This document shows positions 55,631 to 64,000 of a DNA stretch of 64,000 nucleotides, one piece after another. Origin of the DNA: Alligator mississippiensis (lineage: Eukaryota > Chordata > Crocodylia > Alligatoridae). Under the pieces are notes generated by a model, which did not search any database, was not told the DNA's origin, and worked only from the letters and a program-made list of their open reading frames with translations. Location: the NCBI RefSeq assembly GCF_030867095.1, contig NC_081837.1:17688501-17752500 (forward strand), read 5' to 3'. Within the stretch, counting starts at the first letter, position 1. Every line of letters starts with the position of its first letter. Both the position numbers and the translations under genes were made by a program.

Positions 55631-57836
55631 AACTGAAAGCAGCGACCAACCTCACAGTGGACGAAACCCTAACCTTGACTGCTACATTGACTGCTTCAAG
55701 GAAAGAATGAACAATGAAATAATCGACAACACACGCCACCACCACAACCTCTCTCTACCAGAGAAAAAGGCCATAGCCTCTCTAAGATCTAACCACCAAA
55801 TAGTAATAAAACCAGCAGATGAAGGAGGAGCCATAGCCATCCTAAACCGTGAGGATTACATAAAGGAAGCCAACAGACGGCTCTCTGACACCACCTACTA
55901 CAAAGAACTACAAGAAGATCCTACTCCCCTTTTCACCAAAAAACTCAACAATACCATCAAATCATTTCCATCAAGACTACAAGAAAAACTACAGACCTTG
56001 ATCCCCCTGCTACCTAACCCAGGGACTTTTTACATGCTCCCTAAAATCCACAAACAAGGGAACCCTGGCAGACCTATCATATCCAACCATGGGACCCTAA
56101 CTGAGGAAATATCAGGTTTCGTTGAATCAATCCTAAAACTGCTTGTAACCCACAGAGCAAGTTTTGTACAAAACACTGCAGACTTGCTACGGAAACTTGA
56201 AAACATAGACCACCTTCCCAGCAACACACTCCTAGTTACCATGGACGTTACCAGCCTATATACCAACATCCCACACCAGGATGGCATCCAAGCCTGCCTT
56301 GCATATCTACAGGAACAAGATTACAACTCAGAATACAGGCCCAAAGATATTAGTGACCTTATACACTTCATCCTCACACACAACAATTTCACTTTTAATA
56401 ATCAACACTTCCTCCAGATGATGGGAACAGCTATGGGCACTAAAATGGCCCCACAGTATGCCAACCTTTTTATGAGCCACCTGGAAGAAGACTTCCTCAA
56501 GAACTGCCCCATCAAACCCTTGCTATACTTCAGATATATCGATGACATCTTCATCATTTGGACTGAAAACCTGCAATCTCTGATTGAGTTCCATCAGAAA
56601 TTCAAGTCACCATCCCTCCATCCGATTTTCTTTAGCATACTCCAGCACCAGCATCTCCTTTTTAGACACAATGATCAGTATCCAGAAGGGTAAAATACAG
56701 ACCACAGTATACAAGAAACCCACAGACCAACATACATATCTGCACAGAACCAGCAATCACCCCAAACACACCAAAAGAACTGTGATATACAGCCAAGCCT
56801 TTAGATACCACCGCATTGGTACTGAAGAGAACACCTGGGATCGCCACCTCACCAATCTTAAAAAGGCTTTCATCCAACAAGGAGACTCTTCCAGAGAGGT
56901 AGATCGCACATTGGAAAGAGCCACCCAGATACCACGTGAAGAACTGCTGCAGTACAGAAGAAAACCCCCCACAAATCGCACACTGCTGGTTATGATGTAT
57001 CACCCCTCCCTTGAACCTGTACGGAAGATCCTCAAACAACTGCAACCCATACTAGACAGAGACCCGATTATTAAAAAGATCTTCCCAGAGCCACCCATCC
57101 TAGCCTTCAAACAAGCACCGAACCTCGCCAACCTCATCACCAGAAGCAAACTTCCTCAGGCCCAGAACACACCAAAAGGATCCAGACCGTGCCAGGACAA
57201 GAAATGCAAAACCTGCCAACATGTCTCCACCACCCCCACTATTACTACACCCACAACAGAGCCATCAGCATCCCTGGATCTTACAGCTGCACCTCCAGAA
57301 ATGTAATATACCTCATCCAGTGCACCAAATGCCCTGATGGAAGATATGTAGGAGAGACCAAACAACAACTGCGCACCAGAATGAACGCACACCGGAAATC
57401 TATCGAAGACAGAAACACCCAATTACCGGTGGGGGCACATTTCTCATGGGAGGGCCACTCTCTCTCCAATCTCTCAGTCCTGATCCTCAAGGGAAACTTG
57501 CACAACACTTCCCAGAGATGAGCCTATGAGCTCCATTTCATCAACCTGCTGGATACTAGAGATCATGGACTAAACATAGACATTGGATTTTTGATACATA
57601 ATCTGCCTCACATCTGACTCCTCCGCCCAGCCCAGCCCTGCCCAGCCCAGCCCAGCCCAGCCCAGCCACTGGCTTCTTCACTTTTCATCCCATCCAGGAA
57701 GAGCACACACCGACTGCTGACACTTCCTCAGCTTGACAAAGGGTTTTTGAACTCGAAAGCTTGCTTAATAACTATTCTCCAACTATTTGGGTTGGTCTAA
57801 TAAAAGATATCAAATTCACCCAAGGAACCTTGTCTG
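55631..57836 (+). mobile_element. Penelope-like retroelement with GIY-YIG domain, 5' truncated
   Basis: The RT domain has DVTSLYTNIPH (motif A, near 56247), GTAMGTKMAPQYANLFM (motif B, near 56428) and FRYIDDIF (motif C, near 56530). A connector with KCKTCQH follows, then a GIY-YIG endonuclease (VIYLIQCTKCPDGRYVGET, near 57306-57362). The 3' end has AATAAAAGATATCAAATTC. The element is flanked by the 14-bp direct repeat CCAGATTGGCCTGA (55617-55630 and 57837-57850), a target-site duplication. The coding frame is interrupted a few times and the 5' part is absent, so it is not active. Penelope-like elements use this RT plus GIY-YIG pairing. Confidence 0.93.
57625..57666. repeat. (CCCAG)n tandem repeat
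   Basis: Pentanucleotide CCCAG repeat within the 3' untranslated part of the Penelope-like element. Confidence 0.9.
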
Positions 57837-59071
57837 CCAGATTGGCCTGAGATACTTACCCTGGGCTAGAAACAGTGCCGGTGAACTCTGAGCAACTGCA
57901 AGGGTGGAGCAGGGGAGCCCTGCCCCCTGGAGAAGGGGAAGCCAATTGAAAGAAGGGGTTTTCAATCCCCTCATTCGCATGGAAGTGAGATGGTTGGGGT
58001 TGGGGGTCCACCACCTTGAGCCCTGGTTTGGCAGTTTGCAAGCCAGGGAGGGACTGCCGGATGGAATAAAAGCAGCAGCCGAACTGGCATTGTGGCAGTC
58101 GGCCTCCCACTGCACTGCAAAGAAGAAGCAGCGGCCAGGAGCGCAGGCGGCATCCTTATCCGGAGCAGGGAGCTGGGCCAGTGAGTTGAGGAAACCCCTC
58201 ACCTTCCCTGGGAAAGCGGGACAGCAGCAGGCAAGGCACTGAGATCCTGAGGGAGCACCAAAGCGCCAGGACGAGGGTCCCCGGGAGCTCGGGGTGCAGG
58301 CCAGCGCTTGGAGCAGGATTGGTGAGCCACGAGGCACGTGGGGTGCCCGGCCAGTCATCTGGAGAAGGGTTAGGAGCAACGACCCCTGGGAGCTGCCCGT
58401 GCTGCTGACCCGCTGCCACTGACTGCCTCAGGGGACTCAGTCCTGTCCCTTATTCTGCAGCTGATGGTCATTGGATGGAGTCCCTGAGCTTTGTGCTTGG
58501 GTCATGCTGATTGCTGCAGGAGCCTACTCTGTTGCTTGTTGCTTGCCTTTTTGGTTGCCACAGAGGGTCACCCTTCAGCCTCTTTGTGGGGTTGGGGTTT
58601 GATACAATTTGATTGCTGCAGACCAGAAGAGCTTAACCTTCTCTTGTAGTCTGTCACTTTTTGGGAAGCCTGTGGGAGCTGCTGGGAGTGAGCACCTTGC
58701 TTCCTTGTGGTAGCATCTCAGCGGTGGCTGAAAGCTGCCAGTTAGCTTACCTGTGGTTCTTGAGCCAAGGGTTGACTAATGCATTCGGGTTTGTTTTGTG
58801 ATTCTGGTTACACCATTTAAGTTCACTCGTAAGTCACCTTTCCTATTATTCTTGTTTTGTAAATAAAGTGTAAATCATTAGATCAGTTAAGTGTTAAACC
58901 TTGGGACCACGGGCTGCTCTGTGGGGAGCAGGGGCCGGCTGGAAGGTAAATTGGTACTGGCCAGAAGCCCTGCCCCACTCTCACCACACCACACACCGTC
59001 CCTGATATTGGGCAGGGGTGGCAACTATTGGGCTGCCACCCTGGTTATATAAAGAACTGAGCAGTGACCAC

Positions 59072-59079
59072 ATGCAAAT
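59072..59079 (+). promoter_or_regulatory. Ig octamer of the clan I pseudogene at 59191
   Basis: ATGCAAAT, 119 bp before the ATG. A TATATAAA lies just upstream (about 59046), right at the edge of the LTR-like element. Confidence 0.8.
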
Positions 59080-59190
59080 GAGGCAGGGAGCTTGCTAAGA
59101 AAAAGCAGCCAATTCCTACTGAAAACCAGCCACTGGCAGAAAAAGCTCTCAGCATCTGTACAGCTCTCACAGGCATTGAGGGAACCTGAC

Positions 59191-59926
59191 ATGGCAGGTC
59201 TCGGTGTGCTTCTCTTCCTGGCAGCTTGCTCAGGTGAGTGCAGGAGATGCACAGACACCCAGTGAGAATAGGGCCTCTGGGAAGGAGAGAACCTGGGCTC
59301 AGGCTGGGATACAGACATTTTGGGATATAATTACCATACAAGGGTCTCCAGGGTTTCACTGTCGTCAGTGTTATTGAGAATCCACTGTTCAATTCCAATA
59401 GGAAACATGGGAATCTCAGACTCTGTGCCCTCTGGTTTGCCTGGAGGAGAATAAAGCAAAACAGTCCCTTGCCACTTACAGGGTGTCTGTGGATAAAAGA
59501 GTTAATAAATAAAAATTGAGATACTTTCAGGCAGGAACAAAAGGATGGACATGGACACAACTAGGAGAAGGATTGTAAAAAAGCAGACATTAATGGGATA
59601 TAATTCCCTATATTGTTCTTTCTCTGCAGGAGCCAGGTCCCAGACCCAACTGACTCAGTCTGGAACAGAAGTCAAAAAGCCTGAGGAGTCGGTGAACCTG
59701 ACGTGTAAAACCTCTGGTTATTCATTCACCACTTATAATGTGGATTGGGTACGTCAGGTCCCTTCGAGTACATAGGAGGGATCAATACCAATACTGGTGG
59801 TACTAGCTATGCTGAAGCTTTTGAAGGGCGATTCACCATCACCAGGGACACCTCCATCAGCATGGTCTATCTGCAGCTGAACAGCCTGAAGACAGATGAC
59901 ACAGCCACGTATTACTGTGCCAGGGA
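59191..59926 (+). pseudogene. IGHV: IGHV clan I pseudogene
   Basis: Leader exon 59191-59233 (MAGLGVLLFLAACSG), donor GTGAGT, V exon 59630-59926. It reads [41 protein letters not shown], then loses about 10 bp of FR2 (the GKG region), which shifts the frame to a stop. In the restored downstream frame the exon continues [27 protein letters not shown] and YYCAR. All conserved Cys and Trp residues are present. The single deletion is the only inactivating change I see, so it died recently. Octamer and RSS are intact. Confidence 0.9.
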
Positions 59927-59965
59927 CACAGTGAGACAAAATGTATCTAGAGAATATCAAAAACT
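59927..59965 (+). other. 23-RSS of the clan I pseudogene at 59191
   Basis: CACAGTG (59927-59933), 23-bp spacer, nonamer TCAAAAACT (59957-59965). Confidence 0.9.
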
Positions 59966-61857
59966 TCAGTGAAATCCTGTGGGCCTCCTGGTGACACTGA
60001 GGCCCTTAGTCACCCCAGTGAGCACTCACCCAGTGGAGGCAACTTTGGGTCCTTTCCTCCTAAGGTGTCAGGTGATCCATGAACCCCAATTTCAGTGTGA
60101 TCCAAGGGTATTTTTGGCTCCTGCGTAGCCAGGTCTCTCCTCCATCCCAGAGCTCTGTTCCCATGGCTCGAGGAGCTTCAGTGGAAGAGGCAGATGGGCC
60201 AAAGCCTTTGAGAAGGTGGATTGTCCAGAAAGGAGAGGGTGGACCCCTGGGTCCCTCACAGGACTGGAGGTAGGATAAAGGACAGCTGGCTCTCCTAGAA
60301 GGACCCTGGCTGAGGTGAGCAACTGCTATTAGAGGTTTGCAGGTAAGGGAGCACCATGTGCTATGCTAGGAAGGGACACATGGCTGCAGGAAAGCAGAAG
60401 CACTAGGCAGCGGTGCAAGAGTGATCTTGAGCCTGTGGTGCACAGATGTGAGGTGGCATGAGCGGTGCCAGGAGGGATGGGAAAACTGCAGTGCTAGGGC
60501 ACAGGGCCTGTGGGAGGGAAGGGGGGAGGTGGTGGAGAGCCTCAGTGCTGGGTGTGGGGCTCGGGTCTCAGCGGCTGGGGCTCGGCCCTGTCATGAGGGT
60601 CTGGATTCTCCCAGGGAGCTCAGATGTTGTTCACTCCTTGAGAACAGAGGATGCTGGAAACAACTGGAGTAAAAGGGACAGAGAGGAAAAGGGGACCCTT
60701 ACTGCTCACAACCATCTTTTTAGAGTTGTTCTTGGACAACTATGCTGTGTCCTGAGTCTCTGCTAATGCTGTGGGAGGGCAAGTCACATTATCTCACCAG
60801 AGAGTGTCTCAAACAATTAACTGAGGAATTCCAGAGATGGTCTCCCCATGATCTGCAAAGTAAATTGCGAGCTTCCCAGCTGTTCTCCTAAGGGACACCC
60901 ATCCTCTATGTACCAATAAGAACCACTTCCACTCAAGCACTGAGGAAGGATCTGGCTTTGGTTTGCTAAGGGAATCTGGTGCACAGAGCTCTGCAATCTG
61001 GCATTTTAACTGGAAAACAGAAAGGGACTGAAGGCACAGTCGTAGGAGAGAGAGAGGCACAAAACAGGAGGATGCTTTTACAGGGTTTGTGAGATGGAGG
61101 GGGAGATACAGGCAAATGGACATTGTAGATGAACAGACCAATGGTTTAATGCTAACCCTCCCCCCCACCCTCCCAAAACACAACTTATTTATTGATTTAT
61201 TTTAAGGAAACTCGTTTAAAGACAGGGTGATTTTTCTCTGCCCACTTCTCCCTCACTTTCTTCCCACCCCTCCCAAGACCTGAAGATATTTTCAAAGTAA
61301 AAACAATAAAATGGAAGGTTGAAAGCAGACATGCCACCTCTGCTTCCAACAGATGTGTACAGCCTTAGGCTGGCAGCACATTTCCACATTTAAAACAGGG
61401 TGACACATCACAGAACAAGGAAAGATATTGAGAAGTTCACCATCTGCAGACACTGTGACTGGGATTTGCAAACTGGAGGTCTGGAAACCCAAATCCCTTT
61501 TCCATGTGTGACACCTACTGTATCAATTCCTCTGCTGAATTTTTGGACATCCAGGCTCACCTGCACATTTTGTCTGTAGAGAGGGCTCCAATCCACGGTT
61601 CCTAGAGTTCATGCCATCATAATTGCCCTCTTATCCCAGAGCTATTCCCTGTCAGGGTCCCAGAGTCAGACACTAGTGCACATTGTGTCAGACGATATCT
61701 AGGGCTCATACTCTGGTCCCACTGAGGCTGACATACCTCAGGGCTCCCCTGAATGGGGCCTAGCCAGACTGCAGGGCCCAGCACCCATCTGGGATCTGAA
61801 CTCATGTATGGGAGAAGGCCACTGAGGATGGGATGTACTCAAATGCCTGAGCAGTGA
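59966..61857. other. clan I inter-V flank, no gene
   Basis: The first ~200 bp match the flank at 15120. Parts near 60600 and 61330-61600 match 54408 and 55040-55390. No coding or RNA gene was recognised. Confidence 0.5.
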
Positions 61858-61969
61858 CCACATAAAAACAAGGCTGGAAACTGGCCTGATAAAGGAGCAG
61901 TGGATCCCCACTGAAAACCTGCCAGAAGAAGAAAAGCTCAGTGTCTTTGCAGCCCACACAGGACCCAAC

Positions 61970-62655
61970 ATGGCAGGCTGGGAGTGCTGTTAATCTTGGC
62001 AACTTGTTCAGGTGAATGCAGGAGACAGAGACCCAGGGAAGACAGGGCCTTGTTGGGATCTGGGCTCAGACCTGGAACAGAGACAGTCTGGGTTTTAATT
62101 CCCGATGAGAGGGCTTTTCTCTCCGACTGCCACCATTGCTAGTGTGGACCAAACAGCCAAATCCTTTAGTAATGTTAAGAATCTCAGCCTGTGTTTTTCT
62201 GTGCTTTAGTGTGCTTGGAGCAGAATAGGGATAAATGTCCATCTTATGTTATGGGATGCTGCATGGATGAAAGGTTTAATAGTGACAAGAGACTATCAGA
62301 TAGCTGGGGGGGGGAGAAGAGGGCAATAAGTGGGGAGCCAAAGGAGGAACCTGAACACAAGTAGAAATGGGATTTTAAAAAGGCAGAAATAAGAGTTAAT
62401 TCCCTCTGTTATCATTTCTCTGCAGAATTCATCTCCCAGATCCAGTTGACACAGTCTGGAGCAGAAGTCAAGATGCCTGGGGGTAAAGCTGACTTATAAA
62501 ACCTCTGGCTACACATTTACATACCTTGGCATGAACTGGACACAAGAAGCTCGTGGGAAAGCACTGGAATGGGTAGGCTACATCAATACCAATACTGGTG
62601 GGTATTGGCTCTACTAGGGCATTCAAGGGCTGATTCACCATCATCAGGTACACCT
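61970..62655 (+). pseudogene. IGHV: IGHV clan I pseudogene, 3' truncated
   Basis: The leader exon (61970-62011) lacks one base relative to 59191 and runs to a stop. The V exon from 62426 (after TCTGCAG) begins QIQLTQSGAEVKMPG. It then lacks a few bases, and the FR1 Cys codon is now Tyr (LTYKTSG). FR2 (REALEWVG-like, with Thr after the Trp) and CDR2 follow, with an early stop in CDR2. FR3 breaks off at ITIIR near 62655, so YYC and the RSS are missing. The octamer site at about 61858 is mutated (ATAAAAAC). It is the most decayed of the three clan I copies. Confidence 0.85.
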
Positions 62656-62859
62656 GGCTAGGGAATGGAGCCACCAGGAAAAGTGGCTATGCCACTTCCA
62701 GAAGTGGGCAAGGAGCTCTGGAAGTTGTGTGGCTGCAAGGGGAACCCCCCCCCCTACTCCCCTGGTCAAGGGGATAGACTGCCAGGGGACCCCCCCATCA
62801 CTGACTGGTGTCAGGTACCAGATACTCAAGAGGTACCAGATACCAGTGGGGTGAGCGAG
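62656..62859. other. no gene recognised
   Basis: Joins the truncated clan I exon to the promoter region of the intact clan III gene. Confidence 0.5.
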
Positions 62860-62867
62860 ATGCAAAT
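62860..62867 (+). promoter_or_regulatory. Ig octamer of the clan III gene at 63002
   Basis: ATGCAAAT, 142 bp before the ATG, almost the same distance as in the clan II genes. No TATAAAA stands directly upstream here. Confidence 0.85.
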
Positions 62868-63001
62868 CAGGGGCAGGCCGTCCCATATGAAGCTGTGTGC
62901 CTGGCTTACCGGGATGTACCCACAGAGACAACCTGAAGCCTGTGGGGTCTGTGCAGTGACTGGCCATCACCTCCACAACTTCCCCTCCAGAACCAACAAA
63001 G

Positions 63002-63450
63002 ATGGGACCTGGGCTCCACCTCCTTGTCCTGGCAGCAGTGCTGGAAGGTATTTAGCACTCCAGGAGGCAAGGGAGATGGAGGGGAGAACTGCATTGATCC
63101 CATCCTGATACTAGTTACCCTTGATTCATAACTTGGTTTTCAGGTGTTTGGCCCCAGGTGCAGCTGGTGGAGTCTGGAGGGGCTGTGAGGAAGCCTGGAG
63201 ACTCTCTGTACCTCTCTTGCAAAGTCTCCGGATTCAACTTCAGCAGACATGGCATGCACTGGGTCCAACAGGCTCCTGGGAAGGGGCTGGAGTGGGTTGC
63301 TTATATTGGCATTTCCTCCACTCCCCTGTACTACACTGACAGTGTTAAGAAGCAATTCACCATCTCCAGAGATAACTCCAGCAGCTTCCTGCACCTGCAG
63401 ATGAACAGCCTGAGAGCAGAGGACATGGCCCGGTATTACTGTGCTAGAGA
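63002..63450 (+). CDS. IGHV: Immunoglobulin heavy-chain variable segment, clan III, intact
   Basis: The leader exon 63002-63047 encodes [16 protein letters not shown], with donor GTATTT and a 96-bp intron. The acceptor is TTTTCAG, and the V exon is 63144-63450. The split Gly codon joins in frame. Mature start [29 protein letters not shown]1 around SRHGMH, FR2 [17 protein letters not shown]2 [13 protein letters not shown]3 [18 protein letters not shown], end ARYYCAR. All conserved residues are present and the frame is open. The R-to-Q change at the start of FR3 (KKQFTIS) is unusual. GTATTT is a weaker donor than GTAAGT. It is the only undamaged clan III gene in the window. Confidence 0.93.
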
Positions 63451-63489
63451 CACAGTGAAGCAAATGCTATTAGAGCTAATGCAAAAAAC
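63451..63489 (+). other. 23-RSS of the clan III gene at 63002
   Basis: CACAGTG (63451-63457), 23-bp spacer, nonamer GCAAAAAAC (63481-63489), slightly off consensus. Confidence 0.88.
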
Positions 63490-63767
63490 CCTGAGCACAA
63501 ACTCCACTTGTGCCCTGTCCCACAGGAGGCTGCAGGGACCAGAGCACCACAAGACTGGGTCCAATGCTGGAGGGAGCCAACCTGTTGGTGTCAAGAGTGA
63601 ACACTTTCTTTGACTGCACCAGTCACACATTCCTCCGCATGGGGTTATTGGGAGAGCTGGTCTCCACACTCAGCACTTGAGCCAGTCCCGATGGCAGGGC
63701 AGGGGCAAGGGCTGCACCCCCAGCAAAAATTCAAAGATTTTTGAATCCTGCTTTGCAAGTCCTCCTG
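63490..63767. other. clan III downstream flank, no gene
   Basis: No recognisable content before the CR1 fragment. Confidence 0.5.
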
Positions 63768-64000
63768 CTTTGACCTGGGCTTGGGAACATGAGCCACCAA
63801 TGCAATGTCACAGCTGGCAAAGCAAACAAAACTCTGGCTTGCATCCATAGATGCTTCTCAAGTAAATCTCAGGATGTCATCCTCCTGCTGTACTCGGCCT
63901 TGGTGAGGCCACAGCTGGAGTACTGCATCCAGTTCTGGGCTCCACAATTCAAGAAGGATGTGGAAAACCTTGAGAGTCCAGAGCAGAGCCACACGCATGA
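63768..64000 (+). mobile_element. CR1 LINE fragment, C-terminal RT region, runs off right edge
   Basis: Encodes AKQTKLWLAS-type and LYSALVRPQLEYCIQFWAPQF residues across frames, matching the C-terminal part of CR1 ORF2 seen at about 20620-20700. It starts near ACATGAGCCACCAATGC. Truncated on the left and cut by the window end. Confidence 0.8.

Larger units (their letters stand above)
55591..59049 (+). mobile_element. LTR-like element split by a nested Penelope-like element
   Basis: Without the nested insert (55631-57850) about 1.24 kb remains, from TGTAACAG (55591) to GGTTATA (59049). ATAAAAG near 58065 and AATAAAG at 58862 give a U3-R-U5-like layout similar to the solo LTR at 7096, but the sequence is different. 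Possible flanking repeat TACA/TAAA is imperfect. It separates the clan I flank from the promoter at 59072. Family not identified; no internal coding region. Confidence 0.5.

Noticed and set aside
1-64000. IGHD, IGHJ or constant-region exons
   Set aside because: No 12-bp-spacer RSS flanked D segments, no WGxG J motif and no constant Ig domain were recognised on either strand.
1-64000. CRISPR arrays, operons, bacterial promoters or terminators
   Set aside because: The intron-containing V genes, octamers, RSSs and LINEs show vertebrate nuclear DNA. Short repeats present are microsatellites.

Overview
The window is vertebrate nuclear DNA from the variable (V) part of an immunoglobulin heavy-chain (IGH) locus. 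Every V element lies on the + strand. The intact ones have a short signal-peptide exon, a small intron and a V exon with the usual framework Cys, Trp and Tyr-Tyr-Cys residues. A recombination signal (heptamer CACAGTG, 23-bp spacer, A-rich nonamer) follows directly. I see no D, J or constant exon, so those should lie to the right of the window. CR1 LINEs, a Penelope-like element with a GIY-YIG domain and the V sequence style suggest a sauropsid. A crocodilian is most likely and a turtle is the main alternative; this is an inference.

All three VH clans are interspersed. Clan II (VH2/VH4-like) has eight intact genes, called here V1 to V8: 6430, 17656, 26308, 34732, 37781, 40892, 45465 and 50037. 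Clan III (VH3-like) has six decayed copies (3661, 23469, 30933, 35834, 43388, 47961) and one intact gene (63002). Clan I (VH1-like) has three broken copies (14323, 59191, 61970). Two faint FR3 relics lie near 10102 and 28275. The usable repertoire is therefore eight clan II genes and one clan III gene.

Layout. 1-2285: Ty3/Gypsy-type fossil. 2286-10800: first module (clan III pseudogene, about 2.5 kb spacer, V1, two solo LTRs). 10800-14200: unassigned DNA with a CR1 piece. 14200-15120: clan I pseudogene. 15120-19700: V2 module. 19729-23312: CR1 copies and GC-rich repeat. 23469-28960: clan III pseudogene plus V3. 29190-35360: repeat block, clan III pseudogene, CR1 piece, V4. 35834-38600: clan III pseudogene plus V5. 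39626-51802: tandem array of three 4.57-kb units (the third partial) carrying V6, V7 and V8. 51803-55590: no gene recognised. 55591-59049: LTR-like element with a Penelope-like element nested in it. 59072-62655: two clan I pseudogenes. 62860-63489: intact clan III gene. 63768-64000: CR1 fragment.

The locus grew by repeated duplication of modules of clan III pseudogene, spacer and clan II gene. Mobile elements inserted before, between and after the duplications act as relative time markers. In expression, each intact gene would be transcribed from its octamer promoter and joined to D-J through its 23-bp-spacer signal. The pseudogenes could at most act as dead-end recombination partners or sequence-conversion donors.
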